From: Ceratothoa steindachneri
Lineage: Eukaryota; Arthropoda; Malacostraca; Isopoda; Cymothoidae
Length of the DNA: 64,000 nucleotides
Assembly: GCA_963969495.1 (NCBI GenBank)
Contig: OZ018318.1
Span: 178,802,246 to 178,866,245 of the forward strand
Direction: 5' to 3'
Below the pieces are notes generated by a model, which worked only from the letters and a program-made list of their open reading frames with translations, was not told the DNA's origin and searched no databases. Shown here one piece after another: positions 46,922 through 58,319 of the stretch. Position 1 is the stretch's first letter, and the number at the start of each line of letters is the position of its first letter. The position numbers were made by a program, and so were the translations under genes.

Positions 46922-48670
46922 ATGAAGGAGACCTTTCGAATTACTCTTCGGGTCCTCTCGGAGGGCCCGAAACCTGACCGTGGTAAAGTCTTTGAACAGA
47001 TTTACGGAAACATAAAGATTGCATTGGTACGACTTATCGACATCCAAAATGGATACTCTGCCATTTGTGCGAGGGAGGTCGACTGTGAAGCCTTAACCTC
47101 AAGCAAGGCAGTTGAATGCCTAAAGACCATAAATTTGAAACCCCACATACCCCACAAATAAAAACTCACCGTAGTGTCATCTGCAGGCGCCTCGACTCTT
47201 GGGTCGGGAGCTTTTCGGCAGAGGACATCAAAGAAGAACTCGAAAGGAACCACCCTTGGGCGAAAGTTGCAGAGGTAATAAAATTTAAAACTTACACGTA
47301 CGTATTCAAGGTTGTGTTCGAGCATACGGCGATGGCACAAAAGGCTAAGGATCTCGGATTACTTTTATTTAGTGTGAGAGTCTGCCCAGACTCTTTACAC
47401 TATGCCAATTTAGAAGAGATAGATAAAGAGCTGGATAAAATCACCTACCTCCTAATTAAAGCCGATGAAAATAGTGTTCCCCATATTAAGTATAAAACTC
47501 TTCCAGCTCCCTATTGGACCCCTCCCATGAAAGCCCTGGCCCAGGAATATAAGGACCTGTCCAATGTAGTAGCGCTGACAAGCCCCAACCCCAATGCCCA
47601 CAGAAGACTAAGAGAAATTAAAGACGAACTCCAGACACTAATTACGGACCAACAGATACTCTCATGGGACAGACTAATAGAAAGACTCGACATTGAAAGA
47701 GACTCACACACCTTCTGGCAAACCGTTAAACGGTTAAAAGGAAGAGCTCCCCCCAAAAGAATAACTCTTAGAAACGACGGTATAGAAATCGACGAGCCTG
47801 AAGAGATTGAGGAAATTTTTAGGATTTTCTGGTCCTCAATCTTTATAATCACCCCAGAAGAAAATGACAACTACGACCTCGAATTCGAGACTGACATAAT
47901 CGAACAACTAAACACAAAAATACACAGAACCTTCCCTCATCATTGTGTATCGCAGGAAAGAGTGATGGATGGCTATGGGAGTAAAATAACTGACCAAGAG
48001 CTCCCCGTTGCACTAAAATCCTTTCGTCAAAGAGCACCGGGTACCACGGGACTGACCAGGGAAAATTTCATCAAGGCCCCGCCTAATGTTCTTAACATCA
48101 TGAATGCCGCTCTGAACACGGGCTACTTTCCCGATCAGTTGAAGGTGGCCAAGATGATCTCTATTCCCAAATCAGGAAAGCCCCTGGGCTGCCCTGCCAG
48201 CTTTCGGCCGATATCTCTCTTAGAATTTGCTGGCAAAGTCTTTGAGAAGATATTAGCCAACAGAGTTAACTCTTTTCTCGACGAAGACAACCTGCATAAC
48301 GAGCGACAGCACGGCTTCAGAAGCAAAAGAGGGACTGATACGGCTCTAGCCGTTATTACAGAAAAGCTCGCCAAGATCAAGGCAGACAAAAGGCATGCCG
48401 ACCTGGTGCTCCGAAATGTCAAAAAAGCTTTTGATAAGGTTTGGAAGAGAGGCCTACAATTTAAGATCCTTCAAATAGGCCTCGACCCCATTCTTGAGAT
48501 GATACTTTGCGATTACATAATGGAGAGGAGAGCATACATACACATCAGAGGATACAAAGGCCCCGAATTCGAGCTGCTCGAATCAGGGGTCCCACAAGGG
48601 GGCTGTCTCAGTCCCCTTTTATTCAACATATACATACGTGACCTACCACAACCTCTTTCGAAGGTACGAT
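46922..48670 (+). pseudogene. Family D ORF1/ORF2 fusion with reverse transcriptase
   Basis: The first 79 residues (MKETFRITLRVLSEGP) match the start of D ORF1. A frameshift leads to the 542-residue frame starting 47116. Its first 100 residues are ORF1 (SAEDIKEELERNHPW, FKVVFEHTAMAQKA). From about residue 100 it is the ORF2 region before RT, then the polymerase: SFRPISLLEFAGKVFEKIL, QHGFRSKRGTDTALAV and LRNVKKAFDKVW. In LRNVKKAFDKVW the catalytic Asp of motif A is Asn (codon 48415-48417). GVPQGGCLSPLLFNIYI follows. The frame shifts near 48670, just before QFADDISQICT, which is motif C with both Asp kept. The fusion could be a deletion product. The enzyme is dead. Confidence 0.75.
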
Positions 48671-49268
48671 ATACGTTCAGTTTGCTGACGATATATCGCA
48701 AATTTGTACAGCCGCTTACGTTCACAGGGAATTTATGGCGATAAATACAGCTAGGGAGATTTCCAACATCAACTCTTTCAAGAGGAAATGGAGGATATCG
48801 ACCAATGCCCCAAAATTCAAAATAATTCCCATGTTTCGCAAGACCTTCAACGATATACGGGTAGAGGGGGAGAGAATCCCCTACTGCCTGGAAGGGACGG
48901 TTCTGGGGCTCAAAATCACCACAGGGGGCTACAAGAGTCATATCGCGCGAACAGTCGCGAATAGCAAGAGAGATTTGAGGGAGTTTTATAGGTTCATTGA
49001 CCTAACTTGCTCAAATAAACTCAAGGTATTCAATGCGTGCATTCGCTCGAGACTCTTGTACTCCCCGGTGCCGTTGAATGCGTGCGCCAAGACCCACATT
49101 GCGAAACTACAAGTCATCCAGAATAAAGCAGTTTTACTCATTACAAACACCCGAAGAAGAGAACACAAAAAACAGAGGGAGCTCCACGACTCGGTGGATT
49201 ATCTCCAATCAACGTGGTGCTCCACGAGAGAGCTAAGAGGATATGGCAAGCCATTGGTGCACGCGTGA
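48671..49268 (+). pseudogene. Family D ORF2, C-terminal part after frameshift
   Basis: This continues the polymerase from the FADD motif through thumb and tail: KRKWRISTNAPKFKII, LEGTVLGLKITTGGYKSHIA and LQVIQNKAVLLITNTRRRE. It ends at a stop at 49268. Homologous to 44880-45443. Confidence 0.7.
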
Positions 49269-49430
49269 CCCCTGAATTCTCTCGTACACAACTAGACATC
49301 GAAGCCGACAGACAAATAAGACCTTTTAAAAGTAGTAAATTACAGTCTGACGGTGACGTGACTCCCAAATACACACTACGGAATCGACAATAGACGAGAC
49401 TCAACCAGTGTAATGTGCAATTTTTTTTAG

Positions 49431-50039
49431 TTCAAATTTAACTTCACCATAAAACCAAAATTCACTCAAATAATAAAAATTATTGTTTAAAATCAACCTA
49501 ACATTTTAGGAAAAATATAAATTTTGTAATAAATTTTTTCAAAGACCTAAAGCGGAATTTAAAAACCCCGTCTCAAATAAAGGCTTGAATGCCAAAAATT
49601 AATCATCATCAAGATGAAACCCTTAATTAAATTAACAAAGTTAATTTGATTAAATAAACTATAAAATTTATAGTTTATAAATAAAAACAAAACAAACAAA
49701 ACTAACACAAACAGAGCTACCCTTTCACCAGGATCTTTTATTCTGTCTTCTACACATCATCTATTCTTTAAACTCACTCCTTAACCACTTTACTCTCTTA
49801 CTATTTTCTTTCTAATTCTACCTATATTTCATCTATTATTATGTCCAATGTCCAATGAGGGTTAGAAGCGAAGGGTATATGAAAAAACAAACGTGTTTTA
49901 AAGAATAGCGATTAAACCTCTATGGAATTTGTGTGGTTTGGCTACAGTAAAGAGGGATCCAATTGGTCTTGTTAAGACGGAAAAAGTGAAGACGCAGGTG
50001 AAAAAATGAAGCGTCTTCGAATGTGTTGCATATATAAAT
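49431..50039. other. AT-rich sequence, no recognised feature
   Basis: Composition is strongly AT-rich to about 49880, then changes sharply to GC-rich in the next element. Confidence 0.45.
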
Positions 50040-50044
50040 GTAAA

Positions 50045-50590
50045 GCGTAGGGAGTAGAGGGGCACCCGACGGAGCAGTGCATCGGTCGCTACAAGGCCAG
50101 CGAAGCCACCACGGCACGATGCCCCAACTGCACCAAGAGGCACCACGCGTGGAACGTGAAGTGCCCCGAGCGCATGAGGAGGATACCAGAGGGAACCATG
50201 TGGACCCCCCCAGAAACAAAGGCAGTTAAGGCAGGGAAAACTACGTGCCCCCCCCCCCCCCATCAACAAGACAGCCGATGCCTTTTCCCCGCGCCAACAC
50301 CAAACAGGCCGGCGTGGGCCTCCTACCCGTCCCCCACCTCTCAACAGCACGGCACATGTCAGGTCGGGGAGGGGGAGGGGTGGGTAGCGAGAGGGAGGAC
50401 CAGCAACCGCAACTCCGCTCACACCTCCACCCAGACCCCAAGCCACAGAGGAGGGAGGGACACAGGTGTAGGGCCCAGCGCGCCCACCCAGACGAGGAAC
50501 AGTCCACGGTGCTACCGAATGCCCAACCACCGACAAGGTCTTGACCTGGACCACCAGGCTACGGCGAGGGACTCAATGAGGAGGGTATAC
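50045..50590 (+). pseudogene. Family F ORF1 C-terminal fragment
   Basis: Codons from 50058 give GHPTEQCIGRYKASEATT, then RCPNCTKRHHAWNVKCP, a Cys/His knuckle. A long Pro/Gly/Gln-rich region follows. The N-terminal part is absent. Confidence 0.6.
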
Positions 50591-50880
50591 CCATTGTGGA
50601 CGTCATACTCGCGTGTGTGGTACGGCTTGTGAAGAAGCTGCTCGACTGCTGGCAGGGCACCGCAGCCCCCACCGAGCAGGATTTCGACGCACTCTTCCGC
50701 GAAGAAGTGCTCACCGCCGTCATAAGGGGTGCCCTCCAGCCCCTACCATCATCTACCACGCCGTGGGGACCCACCTAACACCCTCTCCGCCCACCGCACG
50801 CCTACAACCAAGATGGAGGCACAGAGTGAAAGCCCCACCCAACCAGCCCACGTGCCGGCGCCCACGCTGAGGGTGCTGCA

Positions 50881-51729
50881 GTGGAATGTGCAGCGCCTCC
50901 GCACCAAGTTCTCCTGCCGGAGACGCTCACGCCGGCCGGCTTTGAGTGGCGTGTGGCAGTCTACACCATCCACTCGCTTCCGGCTGGCGACGGAAATGGG
51001 CGTGGATGTGCATCCCTCATACGGAACACCATCTCGCACATGAGGATCGCCGCATTCGTGCACTTTGGGGAAGGCATGGAGGTCCTGGTACTGGAGCGCC
51101 AGCTGAGGCTCCTCTCTCTCACGGTATACAACGTATACAGAAGCCAGCGGCACCTCCTTGTGGCGGGCGAGTTCAACGCCCACCACCCCGTGCTGCACTC
51201 TGTGTCACGCAACAACGCAACTGGACGCCAACTGGCCGACCTGCTCGAAGAAGTCCATCATGTCCGCCTCCTCAACACCAGGGAAGCCACGCACTTCCAT
51301 GGGGGGCAGCTCGACCTCACGCTGGTGTCGGGTGACCTACAGCCCGGCGCCACTTGGCAGGTCCACCCCACCCTTGCCAGTGACAACTACGGGATCCTCA
51401 CCTCCCTCATTTTTGCCACGTCAGTTCCTCCTCTCCCGCCGCCACAGTGGAACGTTAGGAGGGCGGATTGGGCCAAGTTCCAAGCCGCCATGGACGAGTG
51501 GTGGTCCACGTACGTGCTTCCCAAGGACTTGCATCAGCAGGAGAGTGACCTCACGGCGGCCATAGAGAGTGCAGCAGACGCGACCATGCCCAGGACAGCC
51601 TCGAACCGCCGCCGGCGCCCGGACTGGTGGTTTAATAACGAGGAGGTCTTGGACCATAATCACCGCGTCAACGTCCACAGGAGGCTGTACACGAAGCGCC
51701 CGACAGCCACCAACCTGCGGCTCCTGTAG
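50881..51729 (+). pseudogene. Family F ORF2: endonuclease domain
   Basis: The frame of 282 residues is open and mostly intact. It has VAVYTIHSLPAGDGNGRGCA, then VLERQLRLLSLTVYNVYRS and LLVAGEFNAHHPVLH, where Glu replaces the usual Asp of GDFN. LDLTLVSGDL and LASDNYGI follow, where the usual SDH reads SDN. The last two substitutions change catalytic residues. The start of the domain (WNVQRLRTKF at 50883 onward) is in another frame, so the N-terminal active-site part was lost to a frameshift. Confidence 0.75.
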
Positions 51730-51835
51730 GACGTGGTAACCAGCGCGCGGCAGGTGTCCCTCAGCGCCAAAGAGGCTAAGTGGCTGGAGTGGTTCGCGTT
51801 TTTCAGCCAACACACCTCCCTCGGCCAGCTGTGGG

Positions 51836-53316
51836 GTGCTTCAGGAAGCCCTCAGGCACTGCCCCAACCCGCCCAGCCGCCAACCCAGGCCCACAGCAAG
51901 AGGCAGCTCAGCTGGTGAACTTCTTCACAGTGAGGAGTTCCAGCGAGCAGCTCCCTCCCCACACCCGCCATCTCCAGCAGCAACTATGCCCATAGCGCGA
52001 GGAGGAGGTCAGGGAGGTAATGGGCCGCAAGCAACGGACCAGCCCTTAATGCTCGAGGAGATAGCCAGGGTAAAGCGTGGGCGTGACACAGCGGTGGGGG
52101 CCGACGGAGTGCGGTACTCCATGGTGGCACACGCTTGGCCGGCCAGGGACGCCGCGCTGCTGGCCCTTGTCAACTCGTCTTGGCTGGCAGTCCGTCTGCC
52201 GCCCTCCTGGAAGGACGCCGACATCCAGTCCATCCCTAAGACGAAGGACCTCACCACATTCAGGCCAATCTCCCTCCTGAGCTGCACTGAAAAAAACAGT
52301 GGAGAGGATGGCGCTGAGTTGCCTACAGTGGAGCGTGGGGAGCCTTCACCACCACGTGTTCAGCTACACCAGAGGAGTAAGCACGGCGAACTGCCTCATC
52401 ACCCTCCTGGCTCACGCCAAAAGCCAGCCCACCATCGTAGTCTTCATTGACATCGAGAAGGTTTTCGAGCTGGCTAGCCCCTGCGCCATACTAGCTGCCC
52501 TTGTGAGGAAGGGCATCGGAAGGAAACTGCGGGGCTGGCTCCAGGACTACCTTCACTAGCGCCTTCGAGAGCCGGACGCCCCAGGGTGGCATCCTCAGCC
52601 CGTTTCTCTTCAACGTGCTGATGGAGCAGCTGGTGGCGCTCCCCTATCGGGAAGGAACCATCCTTCTCAGCTACGCCGACGACCTGGCCCTCGTCGTCAC
52701 CGGGCGCGGTGACAAATTCTCGCGGGCTCAAGAGGCACTGCACCTCATAACTGCCAAGTGCGAAGAGCAGAGACCAGCAGCTGCGCGTTCAGGGAGTTGA
52801 GCTGACCTGAACCGACTACTACCAGTACCTCGGGGTGTGGGTGGACAGGTGGCTATCTTTCACGCACCTGAGGGAACGGCTCAACGTGGTGAAGGCAATG
52901 ACGCGGCCGACGCTGGTGCAACCTTCCCCGTCCTCCGCCTCTACTGTCTGTAGGCAGTGCACTCCCTGGTGGACTACAGGGCACCGGTCCTTGTAGCCCT
53001 ACCCCGGCGGCAGCAGCAGCACCTGGAGGTGGTGCAAAACACCACCATGAGGACCATGTTAGGGGCACCGAGGTGGTGCAGTGCCTGTATCATGCAGCGC
53101 GAGGAACACCTGGTGCCCCTCAACGTCAGAGAGGACTGCATTGTGGCCTGTTGGGTGGTCATAGTGCTCCAGCGCGACGTGGAGGGAGTTGCGCAGAGGA
53201 GACTCCGGATGGCCGTGGCGCAGGAAATCGAGTGCCTGCGTAACAACAGGTGGCTCATAAACGTCAACTTTAGCAGCCAACACTCTCAGCCAGGTAGGGA
53301 ACTGGCCGTGGCGTGA
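51836..53316 (+). pseudogene. Family F ORF2: reverse transcriptase, broken
   Basis: Segments: ARVKRGRDTAVGADGVRY and FRPISLLSCTEK (51836-52300), then VVFIDIEKVFELAS (52299-52559, motif A, with Val for the usual Ala in KAF). RTPQGGILSPFLFNVLM and LLSYADDLALVV (52560-52800, YADD intact) follow, then a thumb region to about 53316 in yet another frame. The polymerase motifs look fine but the ORF is frameshifted at least four times. Confidence 0.7.
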
Positions 53317-53419
53317 CCCCGACACCACCCACGCCGCTGACTTCACCGCCACACAGCTGCCCGCCAGCAAAGCGCACTGCCTCACCGAGGAGCTGTGCCA
53401 GCACGCCCTTAGGTCTATG

Positions 53420-53935
53420 TCTGAGGTCACGGAGCCAGGCAGTGCAGTCTACTTCACCGACGGCTCCGTCGATTGGACAGCGGGAGTTCCCGCGCCGCCT
53501 TCGTCACGAGCGGTCTGACGCGGGCGTGTAGGACACCAGACCACTGCTCCACCCTCCAGACGGAGCTTGTAGCAATCCTGCACGCCCTCCAGCACGCCTT
53601 GCTCCGTCGGAAGGCCACTGTGGTGATACACACGGACTACTGGTGTGGGCTGCAGCACGCCCACGCCAGGGACAACATCCACCTCACCGCTACCATCCTG
53701 TGCAACCTGCAAGACCTGGCAGCGAAGGGCAGGCGGGTCCTAATCCACTGGATTCCCAGCCACGTGGGCGTGCGCGCCAACGAGACTGCTGACGAGACCG
53801 CCAAGCAAGCCGCACATGGCCCCACCATCACCTGTACTATGCGCCCCAGCCTACAGCAGTTCAAGGCGCAGGCCAAGCGCATGGCTGCCCATAATGCCCA
53901 CCAGCAGCACCAAGAATGGGAGGCGACCACTACGG
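53420..53935 (+). pseudogene. Family F ORF2: RNase H
   Basis: AVYFTDGSVDWTAG is in one frame. After a stop and frameshift come TELVAILHALQHALLRR, VVIHTDYWCGLQHA and HWIPSHVGVRANETADE. The 271-residue frame 53473-54288 runs from here without a stop into the following CR1 ORF1, but the two halves belong to different elements. Confidence 0.7.
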
Positions 53936-54497
53936 ATGTTACTTTGAAAGAAGTGAGTATGCCCGTTGATGTAAGTAGTGTGTACGTAGTTTGTAATTTT
54001 TGTGGAGTTGAAAGAAGAGCAAATGTACCTGAATGCCCCTTGTGTAGTGTGACTCGTGCCAATGTGGCTTTGGTAGATGAGGTGAGTCTGTTGCGTGATG
54101 AGTGCAAGAGATTAAGTGGGTTGGTGCATAAAGTGAGAAGGGATGCGAGTGTACGCATGAAGAATGTGGCTGTGACCAGTAGGGTAGAAGATAGGCCTAG
54201 ACTAGGGACTGGAGAGAAAGAAGTGACTGATGTAAGTGAAGATGAATGGTGGCTGAATATGGATAGAATGGATAGGTTAGGTGTGTGAGTAAGAGGGACA
54301 TGGAACCTGTTAGGTTGACTAACAGATTTGATGCTGTGAGAGAGGAAGAGGTTGAAAGTGATTTGTCTGATGTGTTTAGGGCAGAAAGTAAAATATGTGG
54401 TAATTTGAATGAGAACATGAAGTAGGGTGAAGCTAGGCCTAGGGTGACTAGGAGAATGACTGAGGTGCTCGTGATGGGCGACTCACAGATTAAATAT
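53936..54497 (+). pseudogene. CR1-type ORF1, first part (Cys-rich motif, coiled coil, start of esterase)
   Basis: ORF1 of CR1-like LINEs carries a Cys-rich motif and an SGNH esterase domain. Visible here are VCNFCGVERRANVPECPLC, a helical stretch (DEVSLLRDECKRLSGLV) and an acidic segment (VREEEVESDLSDVF). A stop precedes RRMTEVLVMGDSQIKY. GDSQ is the first SGNH block with the nucleophile Ser. The reading stops at 54497, where the family A copy starts. Stops at 54287 and 54423 break the frame. Confidence 0.7.
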
Positions 54498-54664
54498 TTT
54501 TTTTTTTTTAAGAGCTCATCTGGCGACTGCCTACTAGGGCATTAGTCACCGTATTAGAACTGGCCTAATTCTAGGCTACTTTAAAACAAAATTAGAGAGA
54601 AAAAACAACAAAAACAACACCCCAAAAAGGGGGAAAGGAAGCAAAAAAAAAAAAAAAACCTTAC

Positions 54665-57600
54665 TTAAATAATAGGAAGAAGGCTGGCCTGCCCCAAGAA
54701 GTCAACAAGTCCACAAGTCAATGTGCACGAATCTGTCCCGAGCACAAGGGACAGGCGGTAGCGACCCCACCCATCCCGGTACCAGGACAGGTATCGTGCG
54801 CGAAGATCACCCAGACTGGGACATTCGACAAGAATGTGCCAAACAGTCTAGGGGACGACGCAGTCGTTGCAATAGGGCGCAGGCGAGTGCTCCATCAAAT
54901 AGTGATGCGTCACACGAGTGTGTCTGATTCGGAGACGACAGAAAGCACCCTGAACCGCCGCGGCATTGGGGGATAGGTCCATGGGAACAGTCGCGGCGCA
55001 ATGGCACGCAACTTTAAGTTCCCGTCGAACGTCTCCCATCTTCTTTGCCAAGCAGTCCGAAGAGTTGCCCGTATTCCTGCCATGTAGTCGGTGTGAGGAA
55101 GAGTGAAACGCTTTCCGGTCGCAGAGTCCTCGCAGGCTCTTTGGTGTCCTCATTGGCGCGCTCATTCCCCGCAATTCCTACATGTCCAGGAACCCAGCAG
55201 AAGATAATCTCGACTTCTGCCCGGCTCGCCAAAACCGTGGCGTCACGGATATCGCGAACCAGGGGATGCGGAGATTCCAATGCCCCGAGAGCACTCAGGG
55301 CGCTTTGTGAGTCGCTATAGATTACAATCCGGTCTTCGAACCGCGCACGTCGCGTAATCTCCCGTACCGAGTGGTGTATTGCCACCAGCTCAGCCGTGAA
55401 GACAGACGCAGCGCCTGGTAGAGCCCCGCTGACTTCAAACAGAGGGGATACGGCGTGGAAGCCGACCCCCTCTTTGGACTTGGAGCTATCCGTATACACT
55501 GGCACGGTTCCAGCGTGACATGATGTGTGCTCCAAAAAGTTCGAACGCAATACTCCCGGCGCAGTACAAGCTTTGGGAGCAGAGGCGTGGCGACAAATAG
55601 CCAAATGTGGTACCCTCCAGGGTGGCGTCCTGGGCAGAACCAGGGGCGCCACCAGCCCGAGAGCTATTTCTACCTCTCGAAGGAGTTTCCTGGCCCTAAA
55701 CCCAAAGGGCTTAGGGTATGACTGTCGTCTCTCGGCGGCATAGGCACCATCGAGATCAGCTGCGGATGCAGTGAGGGCTGTTGGCGACTGAGGGAGACGC
55801 CGGGCTCGCGTGTACAGGCGAGTGATGCACTGCACGCGGCGCAGAGCGAGTGGCATCTCCCCAGCATCGACCAACAGGCTCTCAATGGGGAAAGTGCGGA
55901 AGGCACCAGTCGCAAGGAGAAGGTCGGTATGATGGATCGAATCCACCTTCCGCTCGGCTGCGGATGCATAAAACTCGCATCCGTAGTCGAGCTCGAACGA
56001 ACAAAGGATCGATAAAATAGTAGGGCCGTAACCCTATCAGTGCCCCAAGGCGCTAAACGTCACGGAACGGAGAATGTCATTGGCGCGGGTACAAGAGACC
56101 CTAAGGCTGCGAATATGAGCCTCCCAGGTGAAGCGGCGGTCGAATACAAGACCAAGGAAACGGTGCAACTCAACCACATCCAGGCGCACCCCATTAAGAA
56201 ACAAATCTTGGTCGGGGTGAAGCCGTGGATGGCGACAGAAGTGCACCACCTTAGTCTTGAACAAAGAAAACCGAAACTTGTGCACTTCAGCATAGCGAGA
56301 GACGCGGTTCAATGCCTGTTGGAGTCGACGCTCCAGAGTTGGCATCTGGGCCGCGCCAAAAGAGATCGAAAGGTCTTCCACGTAGAGCGTAGCAAGAACA
56401 TCTTCCGGCAGCACAGAGGTGATGCCGTTGATGCTCAGGGCAAAGAGTGTGACACTGAGGACACTTTCCTGCGGGACAATCTCTACCTGCTCCTTTGGGC
56501 CGGAGAGGGCTCCCCCCACCCGTACGCGGAATCGAAGATCTCGAAAAAATTCAGATATAAACATTGGGAGGCGTCCCCTCGCCTCCATCGTGTGGAGAGT
56601 CTCCATGATACCGTATCGCCATGCGGTATCATAGGCCTTCTCCAGATCGAAAAAGACCGTGGCGTAGTGCTGTTTACAAGGGAAAACCTTGCAGACGGCA
56701 TTTTCCAGTCGGAGCAGAACTTGCAGAAGACGCACTGTGCGGAAGACAGATGGCCTCCGCTGTCCAGGAAAAAGGCTGATCTAACATTTACCAATTTCTC
56801 CATCAACTTGCACACACAAGAAGTTAGAGAGATTGGGCGGAAACCGGTCGGAGTAGAGTGATCTCTCCTCGGCTTGCGAAAGACGAGCACTATAGCGATT
56901 CGCCAGGAGTCTGGGAGAAGACCTTCCACCCAGATCCTGTTGAACAAATCTAACAGAAAGGCCATGCCTCGCTCACCTAGGTGTCGAAGCATGGCGTACG
57001 GGACATCGTCCGGACCATGGGCGGTGTCTGCGCTCGAAGCGAGAGCGGAGCGCAACTCACTCATAGTAAACTTGTCGTTGAAGGGTTCTCCGCCTCTGGA
57101 GGTAAAGTCCAGCCGACGGCCTTCCGCGACATCACGACGTGCATTGAATGCTATCGGAGCAGCATCACGGCTAGAGAATGCGGAAAAAGCGGTCGCTAAG
57201 GATTCCGCCACCGACGCGGGGTCCGAGATAGCGGTCCCATTCTCCTGGAGAACGGGAGGGGGGTCCTGCGACAACTTGCCCCGAATCCTTTTGACTCGCT
57301 TCCACACCTCAGCTAAAGGGGCCTTCCCGTTAAGTAAATACACGTATGCCCGCCAAGAAGAGCGGCGGGCGTGCTTCGAAATATACCGGAACCTAGCCCT
57401 GGCCCGACGAAATTCAGCGACAGTGAAATCGTTCGGGCGGCGCTTATAGCGCATGTAGGCATAACGCTTCTGTTTAAGGGCCGTCTCACACTCGGCCGAC
57501 CACCATGGGAGTGGTCAGGCCCACAGCGATGAGGTTGCCGGAGAAGAACTCAACGGCCTCATCTACCGACCTAAACTCCTCGACTGAGATAGAGAATTCA

Positions 57601-58315
57601 GTCATTTCCTGAAATACAGGCCACCGCGCCCGCACCAAGCACCACCGAGGTGGTCTCTCAGGCGGCAGTTGCCCTGAAAATGATATTTGAATGCGAAAGT
57701 GATCACTACCATGGAGGTCATTGAACACCCCCCAATCAAAATCAGGCTGTGCATCCCAAGAGCACAAAGATAGGTCAAGGCAAGAAAATGAAGCGGTTCT
57801 CGGACAGTGATGCGTAAACTCATCCACGTTTAGGACACCCATCTCAAGCTCTTCGATCAGATCGGCAAGGACTTGTCCTCTGGGATTTATGGAGTAATCT
57901 CCCCAGAGAGGATGCCTGCCGTTCAGATCTCCAAGCAAGAGATAGGGCCTCGGCAACCGTGCCACGACGCGGTGGAAGTCCCCGGCGTCAAAGTCAGCTG
58001 ACGGTGGAATGTACGCAGAAATCAGAGTATACCTCCTATCCAGGTGCAGCTGCACAGCCACTGCCTGAAAGGAGGTATCTAAAGAGAAAGGAAGAACGGA
58101 GACATCATGCCGGGTGTAAGTCGCGCATCCCCCAGCCCGGCCATCCTGTGGTGGTGGGGTCGCAAGACCCCTTTTCTCCCAGGAGAGCGGGCAAGGGGCA
58201 CGCGCTTAGCATGGTTTCCTGCAAAAAGATAGCTAATGGGAAACGGGACGAGATGAACCTCCGCAGCTCCTCCCAGTTGGCCCGGAGTCCACGGCAATTC
58301 CATTAAATGAATATG
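54665..58315 (-). pseudogene. Family A ORF2: endonuclease, RT, RNase H, Cys/His tail
   Basis: Endonuclease (58315-57486): FLQETML-like Glu motif, LLLGDLNGRHPLWGD, FSCLDLSLC and LHGSDHFRI, with at least one stop near 58110. The RT fingers (57454-56750) have GFRPISLTSCVCKLMEKL. Palm (56735-56037): VFFDLEKAYDTAW (motif A), IVPQESVLSVTLF (GVPQGS motif degraded) and ATLYVEDLSISF, where YVDD is YVED, a change of a catalytic Asp. RNase H (55946-55014): VYTDSSKSKEGVG, YSDSQSALSAL and WVPGHVGIAGNERA. The tail with CNDCVVP and the end LLPII lie at 54665-55174. At least four frameshifts are present. The product would be the replication enzyme of the element, and it is inactive here. Confidence 0.8.
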
Positions 58316-58319
58316 CCCT

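Larger units (their letters stand above)
46922..49430 (+). mobile_element. Family D LINE, internally deleted copy
   Basis: This has ORF1 N-terminus, then a direct jump into ORF2 (linker, RT and C-terminal region), and an A/T-rich end near 49430. The ORF1 knuckles and the whole endonuclease are missing. It is the best copy of family D in the window. I would place it in the Jockey superfamily, but its clade needs a tree. Confidence 0.75.
50040..53935 (+). mobile_element. Family F LINE, GC-rich, broken
   Basis: This is a non-LTR element with an ORF1 end (zinc knuckle), endonuclease, RT, RNase H and tail, on the + strand. GC content is clearly higher than in neighbouring sequence. The 5' end is truncated within ORF1, and at about 53935 the sequence passes into a CR1-type ORF1. 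Many frameshifts are present. Confidence 0.75.

Noticed and set aside
53473..54288. 271-residue fusion protein of RNase H and a Cys-rich domain
   Set aside because: The two halves belong to different elements (family F and CR1). The continuous frame is accidental.
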